A DNA stretch of 64,000 bases from Phragmites australis. Its lineage: Eukaryota; Streptophyta; Magnoliopsida; Poales; Poaceae. The notes under the pieces were generated by a model that ran no database searches, was not told the origin of the DNA, and was given only the letters and a program-made list of their open reading frames with translations. A program made the translations under genes and the position numbers. Position 1 is the first letter of the stretch. Each line of letters starts with the position of its first letter. Location: NCBI RefSeq assembly GCF_958298935.1, contig NC_084930.1, positions 23,410,001 through 23,474,000 on the forward strand. The letters run 5' to 3'. Shown one piece after another: positions 35,085 through 46,673 of the stretch.

Positions 35085-35789
35085 GGTCACTACTGCAAAA
35101 TCATTAAAAGCAGACGACATGTCATATACGGTTTCTTATGAGTCATCACAGACTAAATTCCTTAGACGGTTGCTAAGACAGACGTGTCTGTAACAAGTCA
35201 GGTCTCTAGGTGTGATTAAACTCATAGATGGTTTTTGTAAATCCGTTGTTTCTATCATACAGACACATACAACTTTTAAAAAAATCCGTCTATGATATTG
35301 CTATAGACGGTTTCTTATAAGATTTATCTGTGTCTAGTTGGTAGACATGGATGGATTTTATAAACACCCGTCTATATTTAAAGACCTACGAACGTTTCAA
35401 ATTTGATCGCTCGTCTCCCCTGGCAATTTTGGCTTACAACACACACAAACAACTTGTCTACCAAGGCTCTTTTGGCTTCACACACAACCTCTCATCTCTC
35501 CTCAATATAAAGCAATGAGAAGTGTTTTTCTTCCTCGCTTGCCATATCCAAGTGTTCCACCGCACTGAAAAGCGAGGAGTGTTCTACGTCCTCACTCGCT
35601 ATTGGCGTCGGAGAAGCTAGATCTCGCCGAGGACCGAATCCCTTTCATTGCACCGAGGTGAGTATCATGTTGTTCTTTCACTACACTGAGCTTTTCATTG
35701 CTTGGATCTGTGCAAGTGATGGAAAACATTGTTTCCATCATAGATCTGTAATGGCATAATTCACGACAATCAGGAGGTGGTAGGATGGG

Positions 35790-36165
35790 GTTGTCCCTTT
35801 GGTGGTTTCAACGGTGCAAATGCTTGACAGCGACTTTGGTCCAGTGGAGTTCGTCTTCTTCGCTGCTATAAAGGCCCCCTGCACCGACCTTGTGTACACC
35901 ATCAATCGTGTTCTACATTCGGTTCAACTGAATGGAAATTTCTCCATTCATGTTCGTTAGAATGGAGACATTTTTATCAACTGCACAACAGTCTTGAATG
36001 CACATTTCTTGCTGAACCATGGCTAGCGGTTTGGCAACAATGCAGTTTGGTTCTAGCTGATGCGTGAGATCATCAAGGTGCTGTCAAATCTGGATGACTG
36101 CGAGATGCTAGTTGAAGATGATTCTTGGGTTGATAATGTGCTGAAACACAGGAGGCTAAGATGAT
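35790..36165 (+). pseudogene. Decayed unknown coding relic inside CACTA copy B
   Basis: Counterpart of 150-530. Translated peptides include FVFFAAIKAPCTDLVYTINR, LNAHFLLNHG and DDCEMLVEDDSWVDN, better preserved than in copy A, with a few stops. Unknown family; perhaps a captured host exon. Confidence 0.4.
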
Positions 36166-36479
36166 GTTTATCATCTCATCTTTTGGAAAGGCACCGTCGA
36201 TCGACATAAGTTTGTCGATCACTTTTTATCTTTTTGGATAATGGCGTTGCCATGATGTCAATCATTTCATCCTTTTGGAATATGGTGTCAATCGACCAAG
36301 AATGACGTATAGATTGCTAGATTTATGAGTTTTAAACAATATGTGATGTTTTTAACCTTTGTGATATGTAAATTCATGTGTTTAGTTTTCTGAACAATGT
36401 GTTATCGATGTTCTAAATAATGCATCAATATGTTTAATTTGTGAATCAAAAAGTGTGTATCTGTGTAACCCTTCCTCCT

Positions 36480-36632
36480 AGAAGCAATTTTGCTTTTTGG
36501 CTGCGCAACCGGGAAGCAAATTTGCTTGTCGGGAAGCAAATTTGCTTTTTGGCTATGCAACCGGGAAGTTGCTTTTTGGCTGCGCAACCGGGAAGCAAAT
36601 TTTCTTGACGGGAAGCAAATTTGCTTCAAGGG
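36480..36632. repeat. Array of the palindrome GAAGCAAATTTGCTTC
   Basis: Five copies, perfect or near perfect, of GCAAATTTGC within GAAGC...GCTT(C) occur in 150 bp, spaced by repeats of CTTTTTGGCTGCGCAACCGG. Copy A has three weaker sites at 837-970. The array lies just inside the right sub-terminal region of the CACTA element. Confidence 0.75.
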
Positions 36633-36737
36633 GCGGCAAAGAGATAGAGACGATATTTTATAAAAATCCGTCTGTGAAAACTCTCATAGATTGGTTTTAC
36701 GGCTTTAACCAAATACCATCTATGACTCTCAGTACTC

Positions 36738-36974
36738 CTAGCCAGTCGAGCCAGCCTCCCTCCACCCGCCACCCCACCTGGGCTGGCCCAACTGCCCAGT
36801 AGGCTGCCGCTTGCTTCTCTTTTGGTGCCCCAGCCGAAACCTGCCTTCGCATCGCGTGTTGCTACCAAGTGGGGCCCATCCTCTTCCTCCATCTCGGACC
36901 TGAGCACGCTGGGCCTCCTCAAGTCCGAGATGGCCACAAACACTGCCGCCCTCCTTGAGCTAGAATCCCAATAA
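36738..36974 (+). pseudogene. GC-rich open segment of unknown origin
   Basis: One frame is open from about 36726 to the TAA at 36972-36974 and ends ...SEMATNTAALLELESQ, preceded by an Ala/Pro/Ser-rich part like an N-terminal targeting region (LASLLVPQPKPAFASRVA). The minus strand is also open here (36943-36626, 105 codons), so openness alone proves little. Composition is clearly GC-richer than on either side. It may be a host exon fragment trapped between the broken CACTA element and an LTR fragment. I do not recognise the protein. Confidence 0.3.
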
Positions 36975-37691
36975 AAAGGTCCTTCTATTTTTATAAAGAG
37001 GGCCTTGCTCTTTCTGTTTTATTTAAAATATATCATTTTCTTTTTCAGAATTAACCCAAAACTTGTTTTAGCGTAACTTTGTTGTTCTAAGTCCTTTTTC
37101 GGTGATTTTTGCGCTGTTGGATTCATTTTTCAGAGCTCTATCTTTCTAGATATGTTTCATTCTGTTGTTTTTTTTGTACTATTCTTAGTGTGATTGTATG
37201 TATGATTTGCCGATAGTTGCGCGTATAGACATCAACACCCCGGATCAGTTTGAGGAATGTCAAGACCAGGAGATAGAGTACACTGAGCAGCAGTAAGGAG
37301 AAGATGCCTTTGATCATCTTGAACCTAGTTTTTAAATGTCTTGTTTTACAAATTTTATACAATGCCTGCTAATATGATGGGTAGTCACCTATGTTAAGGT
37401 TTGTCCTAGTTTTTTCTTTACATCCCTTAAAGCCTATGTGGTAGTTGATATGAGTCTTTTGGATAGAATTGCTTAGCCATGCTGTCAGGTTATTGGAAAG
37501 TGTCATATACTCTACTAATGAATATATGCAATGATGATGGTTAATTTTTTAATGGTTTAGCAACATGGAACCTTAGGCCTTGAGCAGAGTGATTTTGGTA
37601 CTGATGATCATGGTTATGTTGTTGGTTTAGTCTTTGCTCAGGTAACCAAAGTAAGGATCCGTTTATGGAGCAAGAACCCAATAAGTATCGT
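36975..37691 (+). mobile_element. Fragment of a large LTR-like element, opposite orientation
   Basis: The reverse complement of about 37250-37680 follows 41200-41560 closely (for example GCTCAAGGCCTAAGGTTCCATGTTG in inverted sense near 37560, and GGTGACTACCCATCATATT in inverted sense near 37375). It is thus part of a fourth member of the family represented by 40180-44215, lying the other way round. The third Sirevirus is inserted into it at 37692; the rest of the fragment is not found on the far side. Confidence 0.75.
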
Positions 37692-39319
37692 TGTGAGGAA
37701 CAGTTACGTTCTAAGAGGGGGGTGAATTAGGACATTTAGAAACCTAAACCAAATTGGCTCCAAAAATATCGCAAGATAAACCAATCTCAATTTCTATCTA
37801 AATATACTCTAAGTTTATATAGTGTGTCTACTCTATCGCTCAAGAGGATTCCAACCTAGTCTATCAAGGTAAATTGCAAGTATGTAAATGCAAAAATATA
37901 AATAAGGTAGAGAGACAAACTCGGCAAAGGGATTTTTATCTCGTGGTATCGGTTGCATGAATGCCACCCTTAGTCCATGTTAAAACTCCACCAAGGATAT
38001 GCTCTCGATCAGCACCCGATCATGACTCTTGATCTACCAAGCCACCAAAGCAACGCCTCAAGCTGGATGAGCAATCAAGCCACCAAGACAAGGTCTCATC
38101 ACTAGCCTCTCTTTCGATCACTTGCCACCATGATCATTTTGGAGCTTGAGTCACCAAGGCAAGGGTCTCTACGTCCAAGTACACGTGTCTTGCCGACGCT
38201 CCACACCAAGTCGAAGGGTCAACAAGATTGAGCCACCAAGACCTAAGATGCTAGTGAGTCACCAAGACTCTATGGTGCTGGTGTACCTCTCGGTACAGGC
38301 TAGGATCACTCATTGATCCCTTCCTCAAGCTGTAGCACCTAGCTACAATTCACTCTAGGCCTATAAGCCCTAAACACTTTCTAATCTTGTACTTAATCCC
38401 CTTGGATGACCACTTTAAGCACTTTGGTGGCTTGGATGTCTTCTCAAATGTGTATGAGCTTTCTCCAGACTCCAGTAAAATGCCACACCTTCAAATGACT
38501 AAGTGGAGGGGGTATTTATAGCCTCAAACCCACCAACTAGCTGTTTTTCCAATGGCTCAGAAAAAACTGTTAACACCGGATAATCCAGTGAGAATAGTAG
38601 TACTAGCACCGAATCATCCAGTTACTACAACCTCAGAAACTAGCCATTGGAACTCTACTCAATGCCTTTGTGAACACCTGACACTCAGGTGTACCTTCAA
38701 ATCTATCTCCGAATCTTCCGGTGAGTTATCTTGAGCTATCTGAGTCTTTTCAGCCTCTCTATGTAATATACTCCAGTGCATTCATCCTCAGAGCACCGGA
38801 CCTTCCAGTAGGTTGTTCTTCATTCTTCAACACTTGCAGTCGCCTCTGCAAGAAATGCTCTGGTGCTATAACTCTGTGTGCACAAACCAAGAACTAGACC
38901 ATCTAGTGGGTTGATCTTCAGTCTTCTGCATTTGCATTCTTTTGTGTAGAAAATAGTCCGGTGTTACCCAGTGCAGATCATCGGACTATCCGTGCGGTCC
39001 TCAGCCTTCTTGCCCTTTATTAGAAATACTCTGCTGAGTTTATTTCCTATTCACTGGACTATATGGTGACGCTATCAACCTCTGGACACAATGCTCCGAT
39101 AAGTGCAAACTCCTCTGCACCGGACCTTTCGGTGGAGCAAATCTTCCTGGGATTTTTCCAATTCAATCAAACTTTGTCTCGGCTGCGGTGGCTTCTTGAT
39201 GTATTAAATCCATGAGACCTACTAACATATATTCTTGATAAACATGTTAGACCCAATGACTATGTTATCATTAATTATCAAAATCACAATCATAGTCTAA
39301 TAGGGCCATTTTCGCTATA
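37692..39319 (-). repeat. 3' LTR of the third Sirevirus
   Basis: 1628 bp from TGTGAGGAACAG to CGCTATA (CA mutated to TA). Contains palindromes of the CACCGGATAATCCAGTGAG type at 38572, 38607, 38707, 38793 and 39118 and a TATA box (minus sense) at about 38511-38522. Confidence 0.88.
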
Positions 39320-39650
39320 ATCTTCCCCTTTTTAGTGATTGATGACAACACAACCAAAGCAAGTGGTAAATAATAAATTTTACCAATCATATAGAGAACA
39401 AAGCCTTACCATATTGCTTGGATGCTTATTGTTACCATTTAGCCCCCCTTTGTTGTGGATCTCCTTTCTCCATTGCCACTATCTCCCTTTATCGACCCAT
39501 GCAAGAACTTCTCCCCCTTATTCAACATAGGTGCCTCATGTTGCTTCTTGTGTCTTATTCTTCTCCCCTTTGTCAACTTCGGTATTCTTAGATATCTTGT
39601 ATCTTGCTTCTTTCTTTGTTCATCAAACTTCTCCCCTTTTGTCAACAATC
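39320..39650 (-). promoter_or_regulatory. Repeated polypurine tracts of the third Sirevirus
   Basis: In the element's sense there are four or more G-rich purine runs: AAAAAGGGGAAGAT next to the LTR (39320-39333), AAAGGGGGGCT (about 39440), AAGGGGGAGAAG (about 39510) and AAAGGGGAGAAG (39570 and 39630), several preceded by GACAA. The first abuts the LTR and is the likely primer for plus-strand synthesis. Confidence 0.75.
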
Positions 39651-40174
39651 TTAAAAAAGGCTACAAGCATATGTTGAACTCGAGGAAAAGTGTTAGAGCA
39701 CATGGGAGAAAGCTTCATAAATCATGATCCAATGAAATGATACCAATTGTAAGGATATGAGGCATTGATATCAACTAAGATAAACAAGGATCATAATTCA
39801 TTAAACTCACATGATATAATCTAAACTCCCCTTTTATATGTGCATACATATAATGAGACCCACTTACGAATACCACTTGTAGGAATATAGTAATATGTGC
39901 ACATCTAGACAATAAGTAGAGGTAGAAAGTTCATGTCATATCAGGCATGGAGGTAGCTTAAATGTAGAAATGAATTGACAAAGATACCAATTGAAGCATT
40001 TAAGCATTGCATACCTCCAGAGATGTGTTGATTTCCCCATGAGACTACAAAATATACATCTAGCAACACATGTTAGTCTCAAAATCACAACCCCTAGAAT
40101 ATACTCCTCATATATGTGTATATATAAGTGTTGAATACTTGTGAGACGTATGCACTTGTTAGTAATAACAATGG
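39651..40174. other. Internal sequence of the third Sirevirus, noncoding
   Basis: AT-rich sequence between the polypurine tracts and the 4.0 kb insertion; no domain seen. It would be the downstream internal region of the element. Confidence 0.5.
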
Positions 40175-40179
40175 GAAGG

Positions 40180-43100
40180 TGTCACACTCAATTTTAACGG
40201 CCAAAACCAGATGCGGCTTATGTGTGCCCAGGATGTTCAACACACATAAGGACGTCATAGGTGAAGTAACAAAAATAATAATTTTATTAAATAACGTTAA
40301 ACTCTTACAGCAATTGACATATATTGTCTTCTATAAAGATATCTGCAGCAGAACAGAAGCACTGGTGCCCAACAACACCGCAGGCAACCGATCGGGAGAC
40401 ACACGCCTAGAACGTCACAATCTCGTCTTGATAATCTTCAACATCTTCACTCACTGAGCAACAGCATACATATAGCATGGTATAGGAAAAATAGCAAGTG
40501 TGAGCACATAGAGTACTCAGCAAGTGGGGGAAAGTAATGATATGCAGGCTTATATCAAGAATAGGCTAACAAATGATATTTTTGCATAAATACGAGTAAT
40601 GAAATCATATTTGGACTCAAAAGCATTAAGCAATTATTAAGTGAATGTAACCCATACAGTCTAACACGCAGCATACAAGGCTCCCCACCATGCACACCAT
40701 AACCTTCTAGTACTCTCTGTACCAGAACCATAACCACAACCATCTAGTACTCCCTGTACCAGAATCATAACCACAACCAAAATCATAACCACAACCCATA
40801 ATCACAACCCATAAATCATGTGAGGATCCAAGTCTCTCATAACCGTGAGCACGGATGTTATAACAGTTTTACACTCTGCAGAGGTTGTCCAGCTTTTCCC
40901 ACGAGTCAGTGAATTCCATGTTGCCGTGTTCGCGAAACACTTAACATACGCCAGTGGTGTGCCACCAAGAATCACTGTATGACACTTTCCACTAAGTAGA
41001 GACTAATCCAGTATGTATCTACCCACTAGGTTTCACCGCCAGGCTTTACGCAAGCTAAGCTCCTACCTAGAAGCCCCCTTTTGTGCTGACCCAACACACA
41101 CTGGATAGACTCTAATCAGTATGTCACGCCTTACCCATATCAGCCTCATGGTTGGTACGTTACTTCTTGGGTTGTCGCTCCACGAACCAGTCCTTACTTA
41201 GGTTACTTGAGCAAACACTAAACCAACATCATAACCATGACAACCATCAAAACTACTTTGCTCAAGGCCTAAGGTTCCATGTTGCTAGACCATTAATAAA
41301 TTAACCATCAATGTTGCATATGTTCATTAGTCAAGATTATGACACTTCCCAGTATCCCAAAGGCATGGCTAAGCAATCTACCCACAAAGGACACCTAACC
41401 ATAAACCATCTAGGTTCCAAGGGATGATAAGGAAAAATCTAGGGAAAACTCTAACATAGGTGACTACCCATCATATTGACACTGCATGCAATTTTGTAAA
41501 ACAAAACATTTAAAAACATAGGTTCAAGATGATCAAGGACACTTTCCTTTTTCCCAATGCTGCACAGTGTTGTCGAAATCTTGGTCTTGAAGTCTCTCGA
41601 ACTGCTTCGGAGCGTTATCGACTAATCGCGAGAACTACCGACAAACAACACAAAGCAAACACTAAGAAAAACATACCAAACATCATTAAAATACTTTAAA
41701 AACACTATGGTTGGATAGGCAAGATTTTAGAAATATTTAGACGCAAGAATTGTCTAAATCGGAGTTAAGATGAAAAGAGAACAGCTTTTGAGAGATGGAT
41801 TAGACTGAAAAGAAAGACTAATTTTCCTGAAACTATCTTCCTATGGGAAAAGGCTTTATTGCATAATCACTGTGTCAGGCTTGAAAACATTATTGTGCAA
41901 GATTCAAAAGTGTAGGGCAGACTAGACATCACTGACTAGGCTAAGGAGACTGATGTAGTGCTGACCTGGCATGCTATGCAAGTACCATCTTGGATTAAAG
42001 AAGGGATATGCTGAGATCTAGTATCGACCACCTATGATGGATCAAAAAGGTCGAAGGTTGCGCTTCTAGGTTAAGGATACTAGTAGTCACTCTATGTAGC
42101 GGTGATGGTTTGGGTTTCGTCGGAGATGGCGATCGGGTATGTGGCCATAGACATCGATGTTGGCTTCAGTGGTGTTTCAATGAAACGAGGGAAGCATGGC
42201 ATCGAACGCGGAAAGACTAACTCAGCGGTATGGTTGGTTTTGGAAGGGGTCATCCAAGGTAGCAGCAAAATAGCGATGACTGCTTCTAGGTTTGGTGGTA
42301 ACCGTGAACAGATGCAGGAACGAAGACGCTCGCGTTCTTGGAGATTGGCTATGAATTTTGAGGAACCGTTTGAACAAGGATGTTCATATAACCCGGGAAC
42401 ACAATGCTATGGCATGGGTTTTGGTAGATCATCCACTGAGAGGAAGAACGATCTGCATAGATGAGACTGGTGATGGCTGCGACATGTTGTGGTTGGCAAT
42501 GGCATCCTGGTCGTGTCGTAGCACAAATGGGGATGGGCTCCTAGGGTCACGTAGAAGACTCCATGGGACACACCGTGACATATTTAGTGCATCCATATGG
42601 CTTTCGGATTGATGGGGGACGCGAATGCAAATCCAGTGCACGTGCAGAAAACGTCCAGAAACCGGACAGCGGGTATGCCGACCTTGATTTCGATAGTTTG
42701 GCTACTCTAATAGCCGACCTGGTTGGTGAGGGCATGGGAAACATCGTGGGACATGCACCGGTGAAAGGGCTTGGTGATTTGACCTCTGGTCGGTCGGGAA
42801 CATCGATGCCAATCGGCTACAGCGCGGCTGTCTTACGTCTGTCCGCGACGACGACGACCATGGCGGTGTAGATCGCGCTTTAGTCGGAGCTAGGGCTTGG
42901 CTAGGGACTTAGTATGATGCTAAAACAGTAGTAAGGGAGGAGAAGAAATGGTCCTCACCTTGCTTTGATGGTCGAGAAAGGATGATTCGCAGAGAAGACG
43001 ACGTAGCGCATGATAGGCGGCGGCAACTCCGGTGAACGGCGGCGCTCTGGCGACGCACGGACAGGGCAGCAGCGACTTCTAGGGCTTGGGGGTATGGAAT

Positions 43101-44215
43101 AGGGGTAGGAGAGGGCGTGCAACTCATATATATAGTGCTAGGGGCGGCTGGTTAAGTTGGAGTCCAAACCGAACATGAATCAGATTGGAGTTCGAGCCGG
43201 TTACGATTTCCTTTTTGGGAGCTCTGTATTCCGAGGATGATATCTCCATCGTCCGTACTCCAAATTGGACGTTTCTTGATTCTAAATTTTAGTACTTGAA
43301 AAGTTCTACAACTTTGGTAGTCATTGGAACTTCTAGAAACGTCATCTTTATTTCCAAAAATGCGTCAGAAGATAAACTATTTGAACTCGGACTTCTCTGC
43401 ACAGTACTGCTTTCGGGGGCCATAACTCCCAGCTCCATTATCCAAAACGGCACTTCCATAGGTTCAAATCTAAGTTCTCGATGAGACCTACAACTTTAGT
43501 TTTTCAAGATTTGTATTTGAGGCCATTTTGAACTCCAAAACGTCATGGAAAGATGAGGCTGTCCAGGACTCCACGAAAATTTGCAGATTTTGTGGATCCT
43601 TTGTTGGGCCATCTAGAAGACTTGGTTAAGGGTTTGGACTTGAGCAATATTGAGCCCAAAGACACTTTAGATATATCTAGGGTTTAGAAAAGAAACTTTT
43701 GCAGAGAAATTTGAATAGGGTTTGAATTTGAATTGAGTTTGGAGTAAATTTAAGAGAAACGAAAAAGATGAGGTTGAACAAGAATAGGAGTAGATTAGAA
43801 ATTTGAATTTAGATTTGGGTAGAATTTGAGAAAGATGAGAGATTGACTTTAAACAAGGATTTGTATAAGATTTGAATTGACCTGGAGAAGTATCAGGTAT
43901 GATCAAGGATTGAATAGATGATGAATTCAAAGACTTTGAATTTCAACCATTAAGATTCTTAACTTATTCACTACTGAGTTTTGTAAAAACCTTTTCAAAA
44001 TCTTTTTCACTCAAAACACCAAAGAGAAAGAAAAGAAAAAGAACTCTAATGTATTTACCTACCTCCTAACAAAACTCAGCATGCAATGCACACAAAATAA
44101 TAACCTATATTGATTGATTAAGAAAACAGGTTTTAAACCTATTCTACTAGTGAAGCTATTCAATAATCTTGGAAAATTTTAGAAATTTAAGAAATCTGAA
44201 AATCAGAGTGTTATA
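40180..44215 (-). mobile_element. Coding-less 4.0 kb LTR-like element 2
   Basis: Starts TGTCACACTC, ends AGTGTTATA, and is flanked by perfect GAAGG duplications (40175-40179, 44216-44220). Near 40845 it has ACCGTGAGCACGG and near 40885 CTCTGCAGAGGTTG, shared with the other two elements of this kind. A minus-sense TATATATATG near 43128 lies about 1.1 kb from the right end. No retroelement domain; open frames up to 120 codons at 42100-42870 look like chance in GC-rich sequence. Likely a solo LTR of a long-LTR family or a LARD-type derivative. Confidence 0.8.
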
Positions 44216-44220
44216 GAAGG

Positions 44221-45180
44221 GTACCCTATAGATTGGGTCATGTCACATAAAAGATACCAATTGTGAAACTACTACCATGTAAAGGACCTACAACTAATAA
44301 ACTATGTAGGTTGCTCATGGGTTAGAGATAAACACAAGTAACCTACCATATGAAAAACTACACTAGGTATTGCAATAAATTGAAATAAGCATATGCAATC
44401 CTAGACAAGCCAAATGAGCTACAATAATTGAAAGTTTTTGCATCTAGCTCCATTACCTTTTTTACCTTTGGATAGGGATTTGGGTATATGATGATCATGA
44501 TCTTCATCAAAGCATCCAACCTTATACACTTGACTTCTTTGCTTAAACCTTCACTTCATTTTGTGAGCCAAGTCTCCAAATCCCCATAGCTGCCTCGGGC
44601 TTCAAGTCTTCTTTGGAACCCAAACCAATCGGGACCCCTTAATGTTGGTGATGAGTTTCTTGGGCATCCAAATGGGTTGGTTCCACCTCCGGTCCTTTCT
44701 CCCAACCATATATACAACCACCTTGTCATTGTTCTTTTTCTAGAGCTTATAGTAGTTGCTCTTGGTCTTGATCTTGTAGTTGGGCTTGGTGTAGATATTG
44801 GAGGTCTTGTTGAAGAGGTTCACGTTCCTCTTCTTCTACTTGATCTCCTTCTTGGCTTGCTTGCATTGGAAGGACTCGTGCCCTTCTTGATATCCTATTT
44901 TATCTGGGTTGCTAACTCAATGGTAGAGTACTCGTCTTTTAAGTGCAACTATGATCTTTTACACATTTGGGTGAGAAGTTTGTCACGGTGGACCCCTCTA
45001 CAAAATTCTTCACCATGGTAGCATGGTTATCTTGAGGAGGTTGGACATAGTTCTTGCTCTTTAATCTTGCAAGTCCTTCTTGAGCTTTTCGACTTCTTGC
45101 TTGAGCTCATCATTTTCTTGCGCAATGAGGTCATTATATGGTTCTATTAAAACATTCTCAATGCATTTCTTAGTGCAAAA
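44221..45180 (-). pseudogene. gag end region of the third Sirevirus
   Basis: On the minus strand near 44900-44600 the peptides GHESFQCKQAKKEIK, KRNVNLFNKTSNIYTKPNYK and VVVYMVGRKDRRWNQPIW are read with one stop and small shifts. They represent the basic region after the zinc knuckle of this gag type. The segment ends at a stop near 44590; beyond it no protease appears. Confidence 0.7.
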
Positions 45181-45183
45181 GGG

Positions 45184-46370
45184 TTAGCATGATATATTAA
45201 TTAAATCATTGCAAGAAGTAGAAACATCTACTTTAAGTATAAAATTAAATAGAGAGGTAGATTGCTTCAAAGGGATCTTAGTTTGAGATTCAATGTACTC
45301 AAATTTAGCCTTAAGCTCATCATGCTCCTTGTTTAGCAAATTGAATTTGCTCAATAATTTTTCATAATTAGAAACAAAGGTAGCATGAAAGTCATTAAGT
45401 GCATTGAATTTCTTAAACTCTTTTGATTGTTTCTTAAGGGCTCTTTGTTGCTCATTGATCAAATGAAGGAGTTCATCATAAGAGGGAGAATCCTTATTGG
45501 ATTCATCATCACTTATATCGCTATCCATACCTTTCACCATAAGACACTTGTGTGATGACTTGGGCGATGATGAATTGAGTGATGATGACCTTGAGGAAGA
45601 GCTTTTCTTATAGGGGTAGATGGTGAAGTTTTCATCACTTGAACTTGACTCTTCATTGTCGCTCACCCATCTTCCTATGCTTGCAAATGCCTTAGTTCTT
45701 CCCCTTGTCTCCCTCTTGTTCTTGGTCTTCTTCTCCTTGTTGATATGATCAATTATGTTGACCAAATCTTCAATGGAGATAGGATGATCAATCTTAGCAT
45801 TGATCCTCTTCATATTCTTCTCTATCTTTGAGAAGAGCTTAGCCATCTTGGGATCAACTTCTTCATCACTTGATGTGCTTTGATCACCATCTTCATCGCT
45901 CTCTTCATCTTGATCACCATGATCTTTGCTTGAGCTTGACTCTTGCTCTTGTTTTCTCATCTTCGCCTTCATGTGTGAACATTGAGCTTGTGAGGGCAAG
46001 ATTCTTGGCATTGGATGAGGTAGGAGGTTCCACCTCTATGTTCATTGTCATCTCATGGGCGGTGATGTTGCCGAGCACTTGACTTGGAGTCATCTTCTTG
46101 ATATCATTGTTGTAGTAGATGATGGAGACTATCAACTTGTACTTCGGAAGAAGAACTTGAAGTATTCTTCTCACCACTTGATCATCATCAATTTGTGTCA
46201 AACCTAACCCATTGATCCTATTGACAAGAATATTCAAATGTGAGTGCATGTTATTAACACTTTCATGGGGAAATTGTTTGATGCTATTGAGCTTAGTAAC
46301 AAGCACATGATATTTGTCATTGCGCACATTCTTGGTACCTTCATGTATTTCAATGAGACTATTCCAAATA
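45184..46370 (-). pseudogene. gag of the third Sirevirus (UBN2-type and coiled coil)
   Basis: 46327-45914 (137 codons) has the gag core: NDKYHVLVTKLNSIKQFPHE, VNRINGLGLTQIDDDQVVRR and KMTPSQVLGNITAHEM. After a single frame change, 46011-45184 (275 codons, the longest open frame of the element) starts in a KSKMRKQE-like basic part, has long acidic/serine tracts (DEESDEDGDQSTSSDEEVD) and a coiled-coil-like end (FNALNDFHATFVSNYEKLLS). Packaging protein of the element. The N-terminal part between 46370 and the primer site is shifted and unclear. Confidence 0.82.
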
Positions 46371-46658
46371 TCATGTGCATTGGTGAGAGAATAAACATGA
46401 TTAAATGCATAAATATTTAAATATTATAAAAGAATACTCTTCGCCAATGTATCTAATTTCCTCTTTTTGTTGGTGATGCGAGGACTCATCCCTTCCTTGA
46501 TGACCCTCGAAACATCTAAACCTTTAACTTGCAAATAACAAGTCATAACAATTTTTCATCGGGGGACATTAGTGTCGTCGAAATGTGGAGCCCTATGGGT
46601 ATCCATCCCAACTCTGGACGTCACAACTCTAGGCGGTTAAACCTTATCAAAAGCATGA

Positions 46659-46671
46659 GGCTCTGATACCA
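46659..46671 (-). promoter_or_regulatory. Primer binding site of the third Sirevirus
   Basis: GGCTCTGATACCA, complement of TGGTATCAGAGCC, two bases from the LTR start at 46674. Fixes the minus-strand reading. Confidence 0.93.
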
Positions 46672-46673
46672 AT

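Larger units (their letters stand above)
35088..36736. mobile_element. CACTA (En/Spm-like) element copy B, left part
   Basis: Starts with the terminus CACTACTGCAAAA; GGT (35085-35087) may be one side of a 3-bp target duplication. Sub-terminal repeats of the type AGACGGTTTCTTA / CCGTCTATG fill 35110-35390. From 35643 it follows copy A to 36736, where homology stops inside the right sub-terminal region and a GC-rich segment begins, so the right end is lost. A TATA-like ATATAAAG at about 35504 precedes a CT-rich leader. No transposase domain is visible. Confidence 0.8.

Noticed and set aside
42102..42871. Open frames of 120 and 102 codons
   Set aside because: Inside the 4.0 kb element, overlapping in several frames, no domain, not kept in the homologous part of the 5.1 kb element.
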